Positions 17,138-26,498 of a stretch of 64,000 nucleotides of DNA are shown one piece after another (the stretch's first letter is position 1; every line of letters starts with the position of its first letter). The translations under genes were made by a program, and so were the position numbers. Location: positions 372,001 to 436,000 of the forward strand of contig NZ_JAJGRC010000001.1 of assembly GCF_020786625.1 (NCBI RefSeq), written 5' to 3'. The DNA is from Salinicoccus sp. RF5. GTDB taxonomy: Bacteria; Bacillota; Bacilli; Staphylococcales; Salinicoccaceae. The notes below the pieces were generated by a model. That model did not search any database. It was not told where the DNA came from and was given only the letters and a program-made list of their open reading frames with translations.

Positions 17138-19324
17138 CTAATAGCTGCCGTATACAAGTTTAGAATAGAAGTCGTTCGTATTATATTCATAAGGGGCGAC
17201 TGCCGCTTCTTCATGGTACAATTCGTAGTATTTGTTGATGACGTCCCTGCCCAGATACTGAGCCGGGAAGAACGGCACTGTGTATGGCATGTTTGGGAAG
17301 ATGACCGAGAATGCCATGTCCGGGTCATCGTGAGGCGCATATCCTGTGTATGTCTGGTTCAATATGGGATCCCCATTGAAATGTGCTTCTGCAGTCCCCG
17401 TCTTGCCGGCTGCCTTGGGCTCTAGTTCATGGTAGGCATCCCACCCGGTACCGTAGCGGTCGGTAGCAGTGTCATGGGTGTTGAATACGTCAAAGAAGCC
17501 ATCTTGGATCTGGGCGAGTTCTGCAGGTGAAAACTCAACCGTGTTCAGCACTTTTCCATTGAAGGACTGGAGGATGGCGCCCTCCTCGTTCGTATCCCCT
17601 TCACGAACTTCCTTGGCCATATGAAGCCCCACCCTGTTGCCTCCATTGGCAATCGTCGAAACGTACTGTGACAGCTGGAGTGCTGAATACGTATCATACT
17701 GTCCGATGGACAGGTCGAGATAGCTGCTGGGATTGTTGTTGAATTCAGGTGTCAGACTCCTGGCTTCATTCGGTAGGTCGATGCCGGTTGAAACGCCAAG
17801 GCCGAATTGGCTGAGGCCATTCCGCAATGTCTGGCCAGCCTCTGTGACATCATTCGGGAGGGACATGCCCGGCTGATACTCCATGCCGGCAATCCCCATC
17901 GCTATCTTCATCATGTAGACGTTGGAGGAGACCATCAATGCTTCCTGATCGTCGATGGCAACCTTGCCGTCCCTGTTGAAGAAGGAACTTTTTGTGGTCC
18001 CGTCAGCAAATTCAAGCGGCTCATCGACAAGCGTCTCGCCGGCTTCGATGACGTCGTTCTGATAGCCAGTCGCCACTGTGGCACCCTTTACGGAGGATCC
18101 CACGGCATAAGTCGAAGTCAGTGCACCGTAATGATAGTCGACGACTTCCCCATTGTCATCAAGGCGTTTTCCGACCATGGCCAGCACATCCCCATTATTC
18201 GGATCCTGTACCACCAGGACGACCGTGTTGAGGTATTCCGGGATGATCGTATAGTCGATTTCCCCGCTCCGGCTGTTCCGTTGCTGGATCTCTTCAGCCA
18301 TACTTCTCAATGATGTAAGATGATGCTCTGCAAGTTCCTCAAGTTCAAGCTGCAGATCGATATCCACCGTAAGGTAGAGGTCATCGCCCGGCTCACCTTC
18401 CTTGACCACTTCCTGGCTGATGATCTCCCCGGACTTGTCGGTCGAGTATTTGACCTGCTCCTTCTCGCCCCTGAGCACATTCTCATACTGGTATTCGAGA
18501 TAGGTCTTCCCTACCCTGTCGTTCCGGGAATATCCACGGGCCATATAATGGTCCAGCAGCTCTTTTGGAAGGCCTTCCTCTGAGGAAGAGACTTCTCCGA
18601 GGACGGTCCGCAGGGTTTCCCCATATGGGTAGTCCCTTTCCCAGTCCATTCCTGTAGATATACCGTCGAGCAGTTCGAGCGATTCATTGATTTCGGCAAA
18701 TTCCTCTTCGGTCACCCCTTCGCTCTTGATGACGGTGGGATTGAGCTCCCGTGCATTGACCATTTCGACATAAATTGCGATTGTATTCAAATCCTCCTCC
18801 GTAAGGACTGAGGAAACCTGTTCTTCGTCAATGCGCTGGTAGAGTTCCTGATTGAACTGCTCCTGTGAGATATTACCGTTATCAAGAAGGGTCTTCTCTT
18901 CGGACATCAGGTTCTCCACCTCATCCGGATAGCGGTTGATGAGGTAGTCCTGCTTGTCGCGCAGGGAAAGGTTCTCCGTCTCCATATCGAGATAACCGCT
19001 GAGTTCAACTGCCACATCCATGATTTCTCCGGATGACATGTTCCTGTGCCGTGTAAAATAAACGGCTTTCTTTGAGGCGTTGCCTACCAACAGATTGCCG
19101 TTCCTGTCATATATCTCGCCCCGCGGAACACTCTGGTTGATCTCGACGAACTGGGCATTTTCAACTTCTTCCTGGTATGTATCCCCTTGAACGATCTGAA
19201 GATAGCCCAATCGGAATATGAGTAGCAGGCAAAGGAGAAATACAAGCAGCAAGATGATATTGATCCTCGACTTCAATATCTGCCTGTTTATAGTTTCAAG
19301 GCTTTTAGTTTTCGCTCGTTTCAA
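17138..19324 (-). CDS. pbpA: Class B penicillin-binding protein (transpeptidase)
   Basis: A 728-residue bitopic membrane protein with an N-terminal anchor (residues about 21-42), a PBP dimerisation domain from about 65 to 300, and a transpeptidase domain. Active-site motifs are SSVK at 410-413 (nucleophile S410), SSN at 466-468 and KTGT at 641-644. It crosslinks peptidoglycan. At the same locus Bacillus carries pbpA and S. aureus its low-mass-class PBP3, next to sodA. No PASTA repeats are present, which argues against a PBP1/PBP2b-type division protein. Confidence 0.92.
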   Translation of the reverse strand: MKRAKTKSLETINRQILKSRINIILLLVFLLCLLLIFRLGYLQIVQGDTYQEEVENAQFVEINQSVPRGEIYDRNGNLLVGNASKKAVYFTRHRNMSSGEIMDVAVELSGYLDMETENLSLRDKQDYLINRYPDEVENLMSEEKTLLDNGNISQEQFNQELYQRIDEEQVSSVLTEEDLNTIAIYVEMVNARELNPTVIKSEGVTEEEFAEINESLELLDGISTGMDWERDYPYGETLRTVLGEVSSSEEGLPKELLDHYMARGYSRNDRVGKTYLEYQYENVLRGEKEQVKYSTDKSGEIISQEVVKEGEPGDDLYLTVDIDLQLELEELAEHHLTSLRSMAEEIQQRNSRSGEIDYTIIPEYLNTVVLVVQDPNNGDVLAMVGKRLDDNGEVVDYHYGALTSTYAVGSSVKGATVATGYQNDVIEAGETLVDEPLEFADGTTKSSFFNRDGKVAIDDQEALMVSSNVYMMKIAMGIAGMEYQPGMSLPNDVTEAGQTLRNGLSQFGLGVSTGIDLPNEARSLTPEFNNNPSSYLDLSIGQYDTYSALQLSQYVSTIANGGNRVGLHMAKEVREGDTNEEGAILQSFNGKVLNTVEFSPAELAQIQDGFFDVFNTHDTATDRYGTGWDAYHELEPKAAGKTGTAEAHFNGDPILNQTYTGYAPHDDPDMAFSVIFPNMPYTVPFFPAQYLGRDVINKYYELYHEEAAVAPYEYNTNDFYSKLVYGSY

Positions 19325-19410
19325 TCCAACTCATTCCTTTATCCAATTAAAAATATGTACAGTCATTCTACCACATAATGGAGGGGGAGCATTTAAAAAT
19401 CAAATAAAAA

Positions 19411-19434
19411 AAAGAGTGGGAGCCCCCACTCTTT
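19411..19434 (-). terminator. sodA terminator
   Basis: AAAGAGTGGG-loop-CCCACTCTTT with a T run on the minus strand, just after the sodA stop. Confidence 0.82.
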
Positions 19435-19444
19435 GATCCACAGC

Positions 19445-20047
19445 TTATTTTGCTTTGCTGTAGAGTTCGTTTACTTTATCCCAATTGACTACGTTCCAAA
19501 ATGCTTTCAGGTATTCAGGACGTTTGTTCTGATACTTCAGATAGTACGCATGCTCCCATACGTCCACACCAAGGATTGGTGTCTTGCCATCTGTGACAGG
19601 GTTGTCCTGGTTTGGAGTGGACACGATTTCGAGTTCTCCATTGTTTACAACCAGCCAAGCCCAGCCTGAACCGAATCGGCCTGCACCTGCTGCTTCAAAT
19701 TCTTCCTTGAACTTGTCGACAGATCCGAATTTGGATTCGATTGCATCTTTAACTTCGCCAGAAACCTCTTTGGATTCAGGAGAGAGAAGTTCCCAGAATA
19801 GTGAGTGGTTCAAATGACCGCCGCCATTGTTTCTCACTGCTGTCTTCTTGTCTTCTGGTACAGAGTCGAGATTCTTGATTACGTCCTCGATGGATTTGTT
19901 CTCGAATTCCGTTCCTTTGACAGCATCATTGAGTTTGGTCACATAAGTGTTATGATGCTTTGTGTGGTGAATTTCCATAGTTTCTTTGTCGATGTGTGGT
20001 TCCAATGCATCATAAGCATAAGGTAGTTCTGGTAGTTCAAAAGCCAT
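19445..20047 (-). CDS. sodA: Superoxide dismutase (Mn/Fe)
   Basis: A 200-residue cytosolic Mn/Fe-type superoxide dismutase. Metal ligands are H27 (in MEIHHTKHH), the histidine in NHSLFW, and the Asp and His in the DVWEHAYYL signature. GGGHLNHS and GSGWAWLVV are typical of the manganese/cambialistic group, but metal preference cannot be settled by eye. The start follows GGAGGGG. It is monocistronic, next to the PBP gene as in Bacillus and Staphylococcus. Confidence 0.96.
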   Translation of the reverse strand: MAFELPELPYAYDALEPHIDKETMEIHHTKHHNTYVTKLNDAVKGTEFENKSIEDVIKNLDSVPEDKKTAVRNNGGGHLNHSLFWELLSPESKEVSGEVKDAIESKFGSVDKFKEEFEAAGAGRFGSGWAWLVVNNGELEIVSTPNQDNPVTDGKTPILGVDVWEHAYYLKYQNKRPEYLKAFWNVVNWDKVNELYSKAK

Positions 20048-20204
20048 AGTTAATTCCCCTCCATAGTTAATTGTTTACATACCAAATATATCAATTCGGT
20101 GTTAAAATAACAAATGTATTGCCTGATATAAAGTGATTTTTCAGACCTTTGGCTGAAAATCCGACTTGAATACATGCATTTCATCAAAAAGGAAGCGTTA
20201 CACA

Positions 20205-20939
20205 ATGAAGTATTTCACTTTTTTCAAACGGCTGCTGACCTTCAAGAAATACCCCCTGTTCAGGACAGCCAACTTCAAGCACATGCTCATCAATATAATG
20301 ATCATATCCATTTTGATCGCCCTGCCGAACATCATCTCACTTTTCCAGAGTGTCAATGCGACATCGGGCCTCGGAAGTCTGGAGTCGGAAATCCCCGATT
20401 TCCGCATCGTGGATGGTGAATATGTCGGAGAGACCGAGACAGTTCCCATCCGGGGGAACGATATCCTCTTCAGTGAAGATATGACCACGGATGAGATGAA
20501 GGACGAAGGTTCCAGCATCCTCATCGGATTCCTGAAAGATGGCATCTACATCAGGGATGTCCAGAATTCGGGCTTCGACTATTCGTATATCAGCCAGGTC
20601 GAAACGGATGAGGACCTCGAAACCTTCATAGACCAGCAGACATCCAGCCTGTACTTCTATGTCCTCGTCTACATCGTCTTCTATATGGCCGTCATCATGT
20701 TCTTTGCAGTCATCTTCCTTTCTGCCGGCATCTACGTGCTGCACTTGATATCACAGCTCATGAAGAAGAAATCGCGGTTCATGAACTGGTTTAAATTCTC
20801 GACTTTCGCCACTGTCGCCGTCCTGATTCCGATGATCGCCATCCAGCTTGCAGCCGGACCGCTGCTCTGGTGGCTCTATCTGCTCACCCTGCCCTTCTAT
20901 TACCACTACTTCGCCAAACTTCCCAAAGTGAAAGCGTAA
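20205..20939 (+). CDS. Membrane protein of the DUF1189 family
   Basis: A 244-residue protein with one N-terminal helix (residues about 27-47), an extracytoplasmic region of about 110 residues, and three to four helices near the C-terminus. It matches the DUF1189 pattern (Bacillus YqgB-like) and sits next to sodA, as expected. The ATG at 20205 follows AAGGAAG. The family has no established biochemical role. It runs opposite to sodA and precedes ispG. Confidence 0.75.
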   Translation: MKYFTFFKRLLTFKKYPLFRTANFKHMLINIMIISILIALPNIISLFQSVNATSGLGSLESEIPDFRIVDGEYVGETETVPIRGNDILFSEDMTTDEMKDEGSSILIGFLKDGIYIRDVQNSGFDYSYISQVETDEDLETFIDQQTSSLYFYVLVYIVFYMAVIMFFAVIFLSAGIYVLHLISQLMKKKSRFMNWFKFSTFATVAVLIPMIAIQLAAGPLLWWLYLLTLPFYYHYFAKLPKVKA

Positions 20940-20954
20940 TCACAAGGCGCAACG

Positions 20955-20984
20955 TTTACATTTTCGTCTGGAATCTAGTATAAT
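20955..20984 (+). promoter_or_regulatory. ispG promoter
   Basis: TTTACA, 18 bp, TATAAT on the plus strand, about 40 bases before the ispG start. Confidence 0.65.
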
Positions 20985-21026
20985 GACAGTTGATTTAGAG
21001 AATCATATAATATGAGGAGCTTGGTT

Positions 21027-22142
21027 ATGTCTCAAATTACACACCGTACCAAAACAAGACCGGTAAAGGTCGGCGATGTGACGATCGGCGGCGCTGATCA
21101 GATCATCATCCAGAGCATGACAACGACAAAAACTCATGATGTCGAAGCGACAGTAAAGGAAATTCACCGCCTGGAAGAAGCAGGATGCCAGGTCGTACGT
21201 GTCGCATGTCCAAAAGAAGAAGATGCACTGGCCATTCCAGAAATAAAGAAACAGATCAATATCCCACTCGTTGTGGACATTCATTTTGACTATAAACTTG
21301 CCCTGCTCGCCGTAGAAGGCGGCGCAGACAAAATCCGCATCAATCCCGGCAACATCGGCAAACGTGAGAAGGTCGAAGCAGTGGTTGAAGCCTGCAAGGC
21401 AAAAGGCATTCCGATCCGCATCGGTGTCAATGCAGGCAGCCTGGAGAGGCATATCATCAAAAAGTACGGCTATCCTACTGCCGACGGCATGGTCGAGAGC
21501 GCATTACACCACATCAAGATACTTGAGGATCTTGACTTCCATGACATCATCGTGTCCATGAAGGCATCCGACGTCAACCTTGCCATCGAAGCCTATGAGA
21601 AGGCCGCGAAAGCATTCGATTATCCGCTGCACCTTGGAATCACCGAAAGCGGCACGCTCTTCGCCGGCACCGTCAAGAGTGCTGCAGGCCTCGGTGCAAT
21701 CATTTCAAAAGGCATCGGCAATACGCTGAGGATCTCACTCTCTGCCGATCCGGTCGAAGAAGTGAAAGTCGCAAAGGAACTGCTGAAAAGCTACGGGCTC
21801 GCAAGCAATGCGGCGACACTGATCGCTTGTCCGACTTGTGGACGTATTGAAATCGACCTGATTGCGATAGCGAATGAAGTCGAGGAATATATTTCCACAA
21901 TCAAGGCGCCGCTAAAAGTTGCAGTGCTCGGCTGTGCCGTGAATGGTCCGGGTGAAGCACGCGAAGCGGATATCGGCATCGCCGGTGCCCGCGGAGAAGG
22001 CCTCCTGTTCATGCATGGCAAGACGGTACGTAAAGTGCCTGAAGAAACGATGGTCGATGAACTGAAGAAGGAAATCGACATACTCGCTGAAGAGCACTAC
22101 GAGAAGGAGCGCAGGGAAAAAGAAGAAGCAGCCAACAAATAA
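21027..22142 (+). CDS. ispG: 4-Hydroxy-3-methylbut-2-enyl-diphosphate synthase
   Basis: A 371-residue [4Fe-4S] enzyme of the MEP isoprenoid pathway, reducing methylerythritol cyclodiphosphate to HMBPP. The cluster cysteines lie in LIACPTCGR and [11 protein letters not shown]. The ATG at 21027 is preferred because GAGGAG precedes it by seven bases; a TIM-barrel-like N-terminal domain begins [13 protein letters not shown]. The partner ispH is also in this window. Staphylococcus aureus itself uses the mevalonate route, so a MEP pathway here separates this organism from Staphylococcus proper. Confidence 0.96.
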   Translation: MSQITHRTKTRPVKVGDVTIGGADQIIIQSMTTTKTHDVEATVKEIHRLEEAGCQVVRVACPKEEDALAIPEIKKQINIPLVVDIHFDYKLALLAVEGGADKIRINPGNIGKREKVEAVVEACKAKGIPIRIGVNAGSLERHIIKKYGYPTADGMVESALHHIKILEDLDFHDIIVSMKASDVNLAIEAYEKAAKAFDYPLHLGITESGTLFAGTVKSAAGLGAIISKGIGNTLRISLSADPVEEVKVAKELLKSYGLASNAATLIACPTCGRIEIDLIAIANEVEEYISTIKAPLKVAVLGCAVNGPGEAREADIGIAGARGEGLLFMHGKTVRKVPEETMVDELKKEIDILAEEHYEKERREKEEAANK

Positions 22143-22149
22143 TATGGAG

Positions 22150-22184
22150 AAGCCCCCCGCAGCCAAATCGGCTGCGGGGGGCTT
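22150..22184. terminator. Bidirectional terminator between ispG and the LysR gene
   Basis: A GC-rich stem AGCCCCCCGCAGCC with its complement lies between convergent genes. Confidence 0.85.
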
Positions 22185-22198
22185 CATTTCTGCCGTCT

Positions 22199-23065
22199 TC
22201 AGTTTGTCTGCTGAATTTTGAAGGCCTGCACGGTCTGGATGAACTTGTCCATGGTCCGTGTCAGATAGGCCTCCTTGTTCCATATGAAGTCCGTTGAGAT
22301 ATCACTGTACGCTTCTGGTATATCATGCGCATGGACCTCCCCCGATTGGATGAGCGGCTGTACGGTGGATTTTGGGACAAGGCTGATGCCAAGCCCGGAA
22401 CGTATACTCCCGATGATCGTCTCAAGGGTGCCGAACTCCATGATTTTAGCGTGCACCACCCCTTCATCCATGAGCCACCTCTCCAGATTTTCCCGATAGC
22501 TGCACCCTTTTTTGAAGACGAGCATCGGCTGATTCTTCAGGTCGTCCAGACTGATTTCCGGCGAACTTGATACCAGGGTGAGTGTCTCACGGAAGATTTC
22601 TATCCTGTTCACTTTTGGATTGGGCTCAAAATTCGCGACGAATGCACCATCCAGGTGTCTGTCCAGTATTTGGGCAGTTATATTAGCCGTCACATCAGAA
22701 GTGAGGGCCAATGTTGTCCCGGGATAGGTGCGCTGGAACATGGAAAGGATGTCCGGCAGCTTCACGATGGTTTCCACCGTACCGATGTTCAGGCTGCCGG
22801 TGGGGCTGTCGATATCTTTGAAATCCTTTTCCATGTCATCGATGAGGCCCAGTATCTGCCGCGCATAGCCCTCCAGTTTCATCCCTTCCGATGTGAGTGT
22901 CGCCCCCCTGCTATGGCGCAGGAAAAGCTGTGTATCCAGTTCCGTTTCCAAAACCTTGATCCGTGCCGTTACATGGGACTGGACGAAATTCAATGCCTTT
23001 GCCCCTTTGCTGATGCTGCCCGCTTCCGCCACGCTCTGGAAAATGCGCAGATCTTTGATTTCCAT
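22199..23065 (-). CDS. LysR-family transcriptional regulator
   Basis: A 288-residue regulator: winged HTH in residues about 1-60 (SVAEAGSISKGAKALNFVQS, then HVTARIKVLE) and a periplasmic-binding-like effector domain from about 90 to 285. It lies downstream of, and on the same strand as, an FAD-dependent amino-acid oxidase gene, with a gap of 117 bases, so it may regulate it. No effector can be predicted. Both genes interrupt the otherwise conserved ispG-zur neighbourhood. Confidence 0.9.
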   Translation of the reverse strand: MEIKDLRIFQSVAEAGSISKGAKALNFVQSHVTARIKVLETELDTQLFLRHSRGATLTSEGMKLEGYARQILGLIDDMEKDFKDIDSPTGSLNIGTVETIVKLPDILSMFQRTYPGTTLALTSDVTANITAQILDRHLDGAFVANFEPNPKVNRIEIFRETLTLVSSSPEISLDDLKNQPMLVFKKGCSYRENLERWLMDEGVVHAKIMEFGTLETIIGSIRSGLGISLVPKSTVQPLIQSGEVHAHDIPEAYSDISTDFIWNKEAYLTRTMDKFIQTVQAFKIQQTN

Positions 23066-23182
23066 TCTGGCCCTCCCCCATCATGAATGATTCGATCAAT
23101 TTCCAATCATTATACATGAGGTTTCAGGCAGTATACAACGAATTTGAAAAGTTCCGATATTAAACCCTTGAGCCTGTCTGTT

Positions 23183-24346
23183 TCAAAGTTTTTCCATGCT
23201 CTGCTGCTGGAGGGCGGGACGTGTCGCAGAAAATAACGATATGTCGAGTTCGGTACTGCCTTCAGTGACAAGGTCGCCTAGAATCTCACCGACGACGCTC
23301 GAAAATTTGTAGCCATGACCGGAGAAACCGGCGGCGATCGCTACATGCGGATGTTCAGGATGCTTGTCGATGATGAAGTGCTCATCCGGTGTATTTGTGA
23401 ATATGCATACCTTTCCGACATTGAGCCTGCCATTCGCCTGCTTCATCTGGGCACCTAGGAAATGCCTCAGATCCCCTTCGTCCTTATCGTAGACACCGAA
23501 CTCCCTGTTCATATATTCGGGTGCCATATCCTCGCCATTGTCATACCGTCCAACCTTCAGTCCAGCCCCATCAATGCATGGGAATCCATAATATACACTG
23601 TCCGTCAGATCGGCGAAGAAGCCTGGAAAGTTGTCCGATCTGTAAAGGTCATCATCCGAATTGAACCAGGCGATCACCCGGCGGCTTGGTGTAATCTTGA
23701 GGTTCAGACCGAGGTCATCCAGTATCCGCTTATTCCATGCACCCCCGCTGATGATGAGTTTGTCTGAAGTGTAGGATGCATCATGCGTCGACACTCTGGC
23801 GGAGTCTTCATGCACTTCTATTTCCTGTACCGGTGCATTCACCTTGAGCTCAGCACCATTCTCCAGAGCAAGCCTGCGGAAAGTCCGGATGCTGTTTTCG
23901 CTGAACAGTACCCCCGCATCCGGCTCATAGCATCCGATATGATCATCATCGATCGAGATGCCGGCCCAACGCTGATTGACCTCATCGGCGGACAGGGTTT
24001 CGATGTTCAAATCGTATGCCCGCCCCCCTTCAATCGCCCTGCCTACAAAATCCGACTGCGGCGGTCCATATGTCAGTACTCCCGTCTTTCTGAAAATCGT
24101 TTCCGATGTTTTTGTCTGAAGATCATCCCACAGCTCCTGTGCGCGCATCGCGAGCGGCACATAGTCAAGACCCTCACCGCAAGCATGCCGGATGAGCCGG
24201 GTATCCCCACTATGGCTCCCGTTTGAATGCGGCGGATCGAAGGCATCGATCATGAGTGTCCGGACCCCCTTTTTAGCCAAGTAGTACCCTGCGGCCATCC
24301 CCATGGACCCTGCACCAACGATGATCACTTCATAATGGTTCTCCAT
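23183..24346 (-). CDS. FAD-dependent amine oxidase, N-methyltryptophan/sarcosine oxidase family
   Basis: A 387-residue flavoenzyme. The dinucleotide-binding motif VGAGSMGMAAGYYLAKKG begins near residue 10, followed by the sarcosine-oxidase block SHSGDTRLIRHACGE. The C-terminal FSGHGYKFSSVVGEIL carries no cysteine, unlike the covalent-FAD site of monomeric sarcosine oxidase as I recall it, so the mode of FAD attachment is uncertain. Enzymes of this family oxidise N-methyl amino acids with release of formaldehyde and hydrogen peroxide. The ATG at 24346 follows GGGGAGAG. A formaldehyde dehydrogenase is also encoded in the window, about 30 kb away. Confidence 0.85.
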   Translation of the reverse strand: MENHYEVIIVGAGSMGMAAGYYLAKKGVRTLMIDAFDPPHSNGSHSGDTRLIRHACGEGLDYVPLAMRAQELWDDLQTKTSETIFRKTGVLTYGPPQSDFVGRAIEGGRAYDLNIETLSADEVNQRWAGISIDDDHIGCYEPDAGVLFSENSIRTFRRLALENGAELKVNAPVQEIEVHEDSARVSTHDASYTSDKLIISGGAWNKRILDDLGLNLKITPSRRVIAWFNSDDDLYRSDNFPGFFADLTDSVYYGFPCIDGAGLKVGRYDNGEDMAPEYMNREFGVYDKDEGDLRHFLGAQMKQANGRLNVGKVCIFTNTPDEHFIIDKHPEHPHVAIAAGFSGHGYKFSSVVGEILGDLVTEGSTELDISLFSATRPALQQQSMEKL

Positions 24347-24483
24347 ACTATCTCTCCCCTTCAGGTAAAGCAGCCCATCCCCGGGTTGCTCCCATCTATT
24401 TGTATTCATCATACTGCCGGAACCGGTAAGTGTAAAATGACTGGTTGAGATATGTTCCATCACGATTCAAGATGACGGCAAAA

Positions 24484-24509
24484 ACCGGAACCTTCGATGA
24501 GGTTCCGGT
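24484..24509 (-). terminator. Terminator of the GntR-ABC operon
   Basis: ACCGGAACC-loop-GGTTCCGGT with a T run on the minus strand, ahead of the permease stop at 24514. Confidence 0.82.
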
Positions 24510-24513
24510 GCAA

Positions 24514-25167
24514 CTAGACCATATCGTGCTTTGTTATATTCCTCTGATTCATTGCGTAACTGATGATGAAGAGTACCATACCTGCGGCAAGCGTATAGAA
24601 GGGAAGATGATAAAGATAAAAATCCATTCCGGGCAGTTCCCGGTCAAGCTGGTTGACATTGACCAGCGGCATGAAATGGAACAGATAGGCCATCAGCATC
24701 GGCACACCATAGATGACGTATCCAGTGGTAAGAAAACGCAGCCAGTGTTTGCCGAACCCGAGATAGTAGAGGCTCATTACTATCAAGCTCATACCAATCA
24801 GCATCACAAAGCCATATAGATAGTATGTTTCCTGGATAATCGTCATGTAGCTGCCGAATATGGCGGAAGTCAAAGCCAGCATCACCATATAGTAGATATA
24901 ATCCCCCTTTATGATGTTCCTCTTGGTGTTGGGCAGCGTGAAAAAGAAGTAGTGGTTGGCATCCGACTTCAGCATATAGTGTATGTTCAGGTACGCTGAA
25001 GTCGTATAGACCACGGCGATACCATTTATTATATTTATGAAGGGCATCAGGCTTCCTCTGTAATCAGAAAACGATAATGCTGTGAGGAGGTTCATGAGAA
25101 TCGTAAAGATTCCCAGGTACCATATCCATTTTGATTGGAATAGATTCAGGTAGAGCTGTTTACCCAT
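24514..25167 (-). CDS. ABC-2 type transporter membrane protein
   Basis: A 217-residue protein with six hydrophobic segments and no signal peptide, in the range of ABC-2 permeases of the YtrC/PmtB/PmtD sort. It overlaps the preceding ATPase gene by eight bases and ends the three-gene unit GntR-ATPase-permease. Similar cassettes in staphylococci export amphipathic peptides such as phenol-soluble modulins, or confer tolerance to cell-envelope antibiotics. Substrate is unknown here. Confidence 0.75.
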   Translation of the reverse strand: MGKQLYLNLFQSKWIWYLGIFTILMNLLTALSFSDYRGSLMPFINIINGIAVVYTTSAYLNIHYMLKSDANHYFFFTLPNTKRNIIKGDYIYYMVMLALTSAIFGSYMTIIQETYYLYGFVMLIGMSLIVMSLYYLGFGKHWLRFLTTGYVIYGVPMLMAYLFHFMPLVNVNQLDRELPGMDFYLYHLPFYTLAAGMVLFIISYAMNQRNITKHDMV

Positions 25168-26029
25168 TGATCGTCTCTCCCTTCTCCCTTTTTATGAAGT
25201 ACATCATTTCGTCCATCGTCAGATCTTCAATCAATACCTTCTCCCCATATAATTCCTTAAGTGCCTGAGATTCTTTCGTCATCGCTTCAAATCCGAGTGC
25301 ATTTGTGGCTGTACCGATCAGCAGTCCACCTGCATCAGCCGCAATCTGTCTATCTCCTTTTACTTTCCTGTAGGACTCGAAGAGCACATCCTTGTCCATG
25401 TCGAAAAGCACTTCCCCGTCATCGATCATTACGACGTAGTCGGCAATCTTCTCGAGATCCGTCGTGATATGTGTACTGAAGAGTATCGTGATATCTTCGT
25501 CCATCATGAGTGTCTGCAGTATATCCAGCAGTTCCATCCTGAAAGTCGGGTCAAGGTTCGACGTTGGCTCGTCCAGAATCAGCAGTTCGGCTTCATGGCT
25601 TAAGGCAATCGCAATTGACAATTTCACCTTTTCTCCTGTAGACAGGAATTTGACTTTGCTTGTGGCATCCACATTGAACCTTTCCAGATATGCAAAGAAT
25701 GTATCAGCATGCCAATTGATATAGTAGATATTCAAAAGCCGATTCAGTTTTTTTGGACTGAGGTTCTGCGGAAAGCGGTCTTCGGCAAATACCAGACCGA
25801 TAGTGTTCAGCAGCTCTTCCCTTTCCAATTCAGGATCCTTATCCAGTATGCTGATCCGCCCCTCGTCCTGCTTCTTCAACGTCAGCATATGATGAATCAG
25901 TGTGGATTTTCCCGATCCATTCTCTCCGATCAGACCAGTGATATACCCTTTCCTTAGGCTGAGGTTGATATCCTTCAATCTGAATCTGCCCATATACTTC
26001 TCCAATCCTTTGACTGTAACAGCATCCAT
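25160..26029 (-). CDS. ABC transporter ATPase of a GntR-regulated exporter
   Basis: A 289-residue ATPase. Walker A is GENGSGKST (about residue 37), the signature is the variant LSTGEKVKLSIAIAL, Walker B is LLILDEPTSNLDP and the H-loop is FSTHITTDLEK. The second of two consecutive ATGs (26029) has the better spacing from GGAGG; using the first adds one methionine. It resembles YtrB/PmtA-type ATPases. It overlaps the end of the GntR gene, so all three genes are coupled. Confidence 0.88.
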   Translation of the reverse strand: MDAVTVKGLEKYMGRFRLKDINLSLRKGYITGLIGENGSGKSTLIHHMLTLKKQDEGRISILDKDPELEREELLNTIGLVFAEDRFPQNLSPKKLNRLLNIYYINWHADTFFAYLERFNVDATSKVKFLSTGEKVKLSIAIALSHEAELLILDEPTSNLDPTFRMELLDILQTLMMDEDITILFSTHITTDLEKIADYVVMIDDGEVLFDMDKDVLFESYRKVKGDRQIAADAGGLLIGTATNALGFEAMTKESQALKELYGEKVLIEDLTMDEMMYFIKREKGETING

Positions 26030-26403
26030 CATTGATCCTCCTCCATCACCTTCATCATTTCCACCAGTTCGTCGATGGACAAATCTATTTTCTTCGCTGT
26101 TGAAAGCAACTCCTCCAATTTCTTTTCGACTTCAATCAAGAGCTGTTCCCTTTTGTTTTCGTTATTCTGTTCACTGACGTATGTGCCCTTTCCGACGACC
26201 GAATATACATATCCGGCAGCTTCGAGGTCCTGGTATGCCCGCTTCGTCGTGATGATGCTGATGCTCAGTTCCTTGGCCAGCCTACGCATCGACAATAAAG
26301 GATCACCCGGCCTCAATGCGCCCGTCATGATGAGGCGTATGATTTCATTCTTCAGCTGCTCATATATCGGGACATCGCTCCGGTTGGATAATTTTATATC
26401 CAA
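26029..26403 (-). CDS. GntR-family (YtrA subfamily) repressor
   Basis: A 124-residue regulator with an N-terminal winged HTH (IYEQLKNEIIRLIMTGALRPGDPLLSMRRLAKELSIS...) and only a short C-terminal dimerisation helix, the hallmark of the YtrA subfamily. It is the first gene of its operon and sits behind a promoter that contains a near-perfect palindrome, so it likely represses itself and the exporter until an inducer (for example an antimicrobial compound) is present. This mirrors PmtR in staphylococci and YtrA in Bacillus. Confidence 0.9.
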   Translation of the reverse strand: MDIKLSNRSDVPIYEQLKNEIIRLIMTGALRPGDPLLSMRRLAKELSISIITTKRAYQDLEAAGYVYSVVGKGTYVSEQNNENKREQLLIEVEKKLEELLSTAKKIDLSIDELVEMMKVMEEDQ

Positions 26404-26425
26404 TCACTTCACCTCCATATATACT

Positions 26426-26464
26426 GTGTATATATAATATATACACTATAAACAGTGGTGTCAA
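26426..26464 (-). promoter_or_regulatory. Promoter and palindromic operator of the GntR-ABC operon
   Basis: On the minus strand a consensus -35 TTGACA (26464-26459), 17 bp and a -10 TATATT (26441-26436). A 21-base palindrome with 10-bp arms, GTGTATATAT and its complement (26426-26446), covers the -10 box, ideal for repression by the encoded GntR protein. Confidence 0.82.
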
Positions 26465-26472
26465 TATGAAAA

Positions 26473-26498
26473 AACCAGAATCTATGAGATTCTGGTTC
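26473..26498 (-). terminator. Terminator overlapping the end of zur
   Basis: The stem AACCAGAATC-loop-GATTCTGGTT with a following T run contains the zur stop codon, an economical arrangement. Confidence 0.8.
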
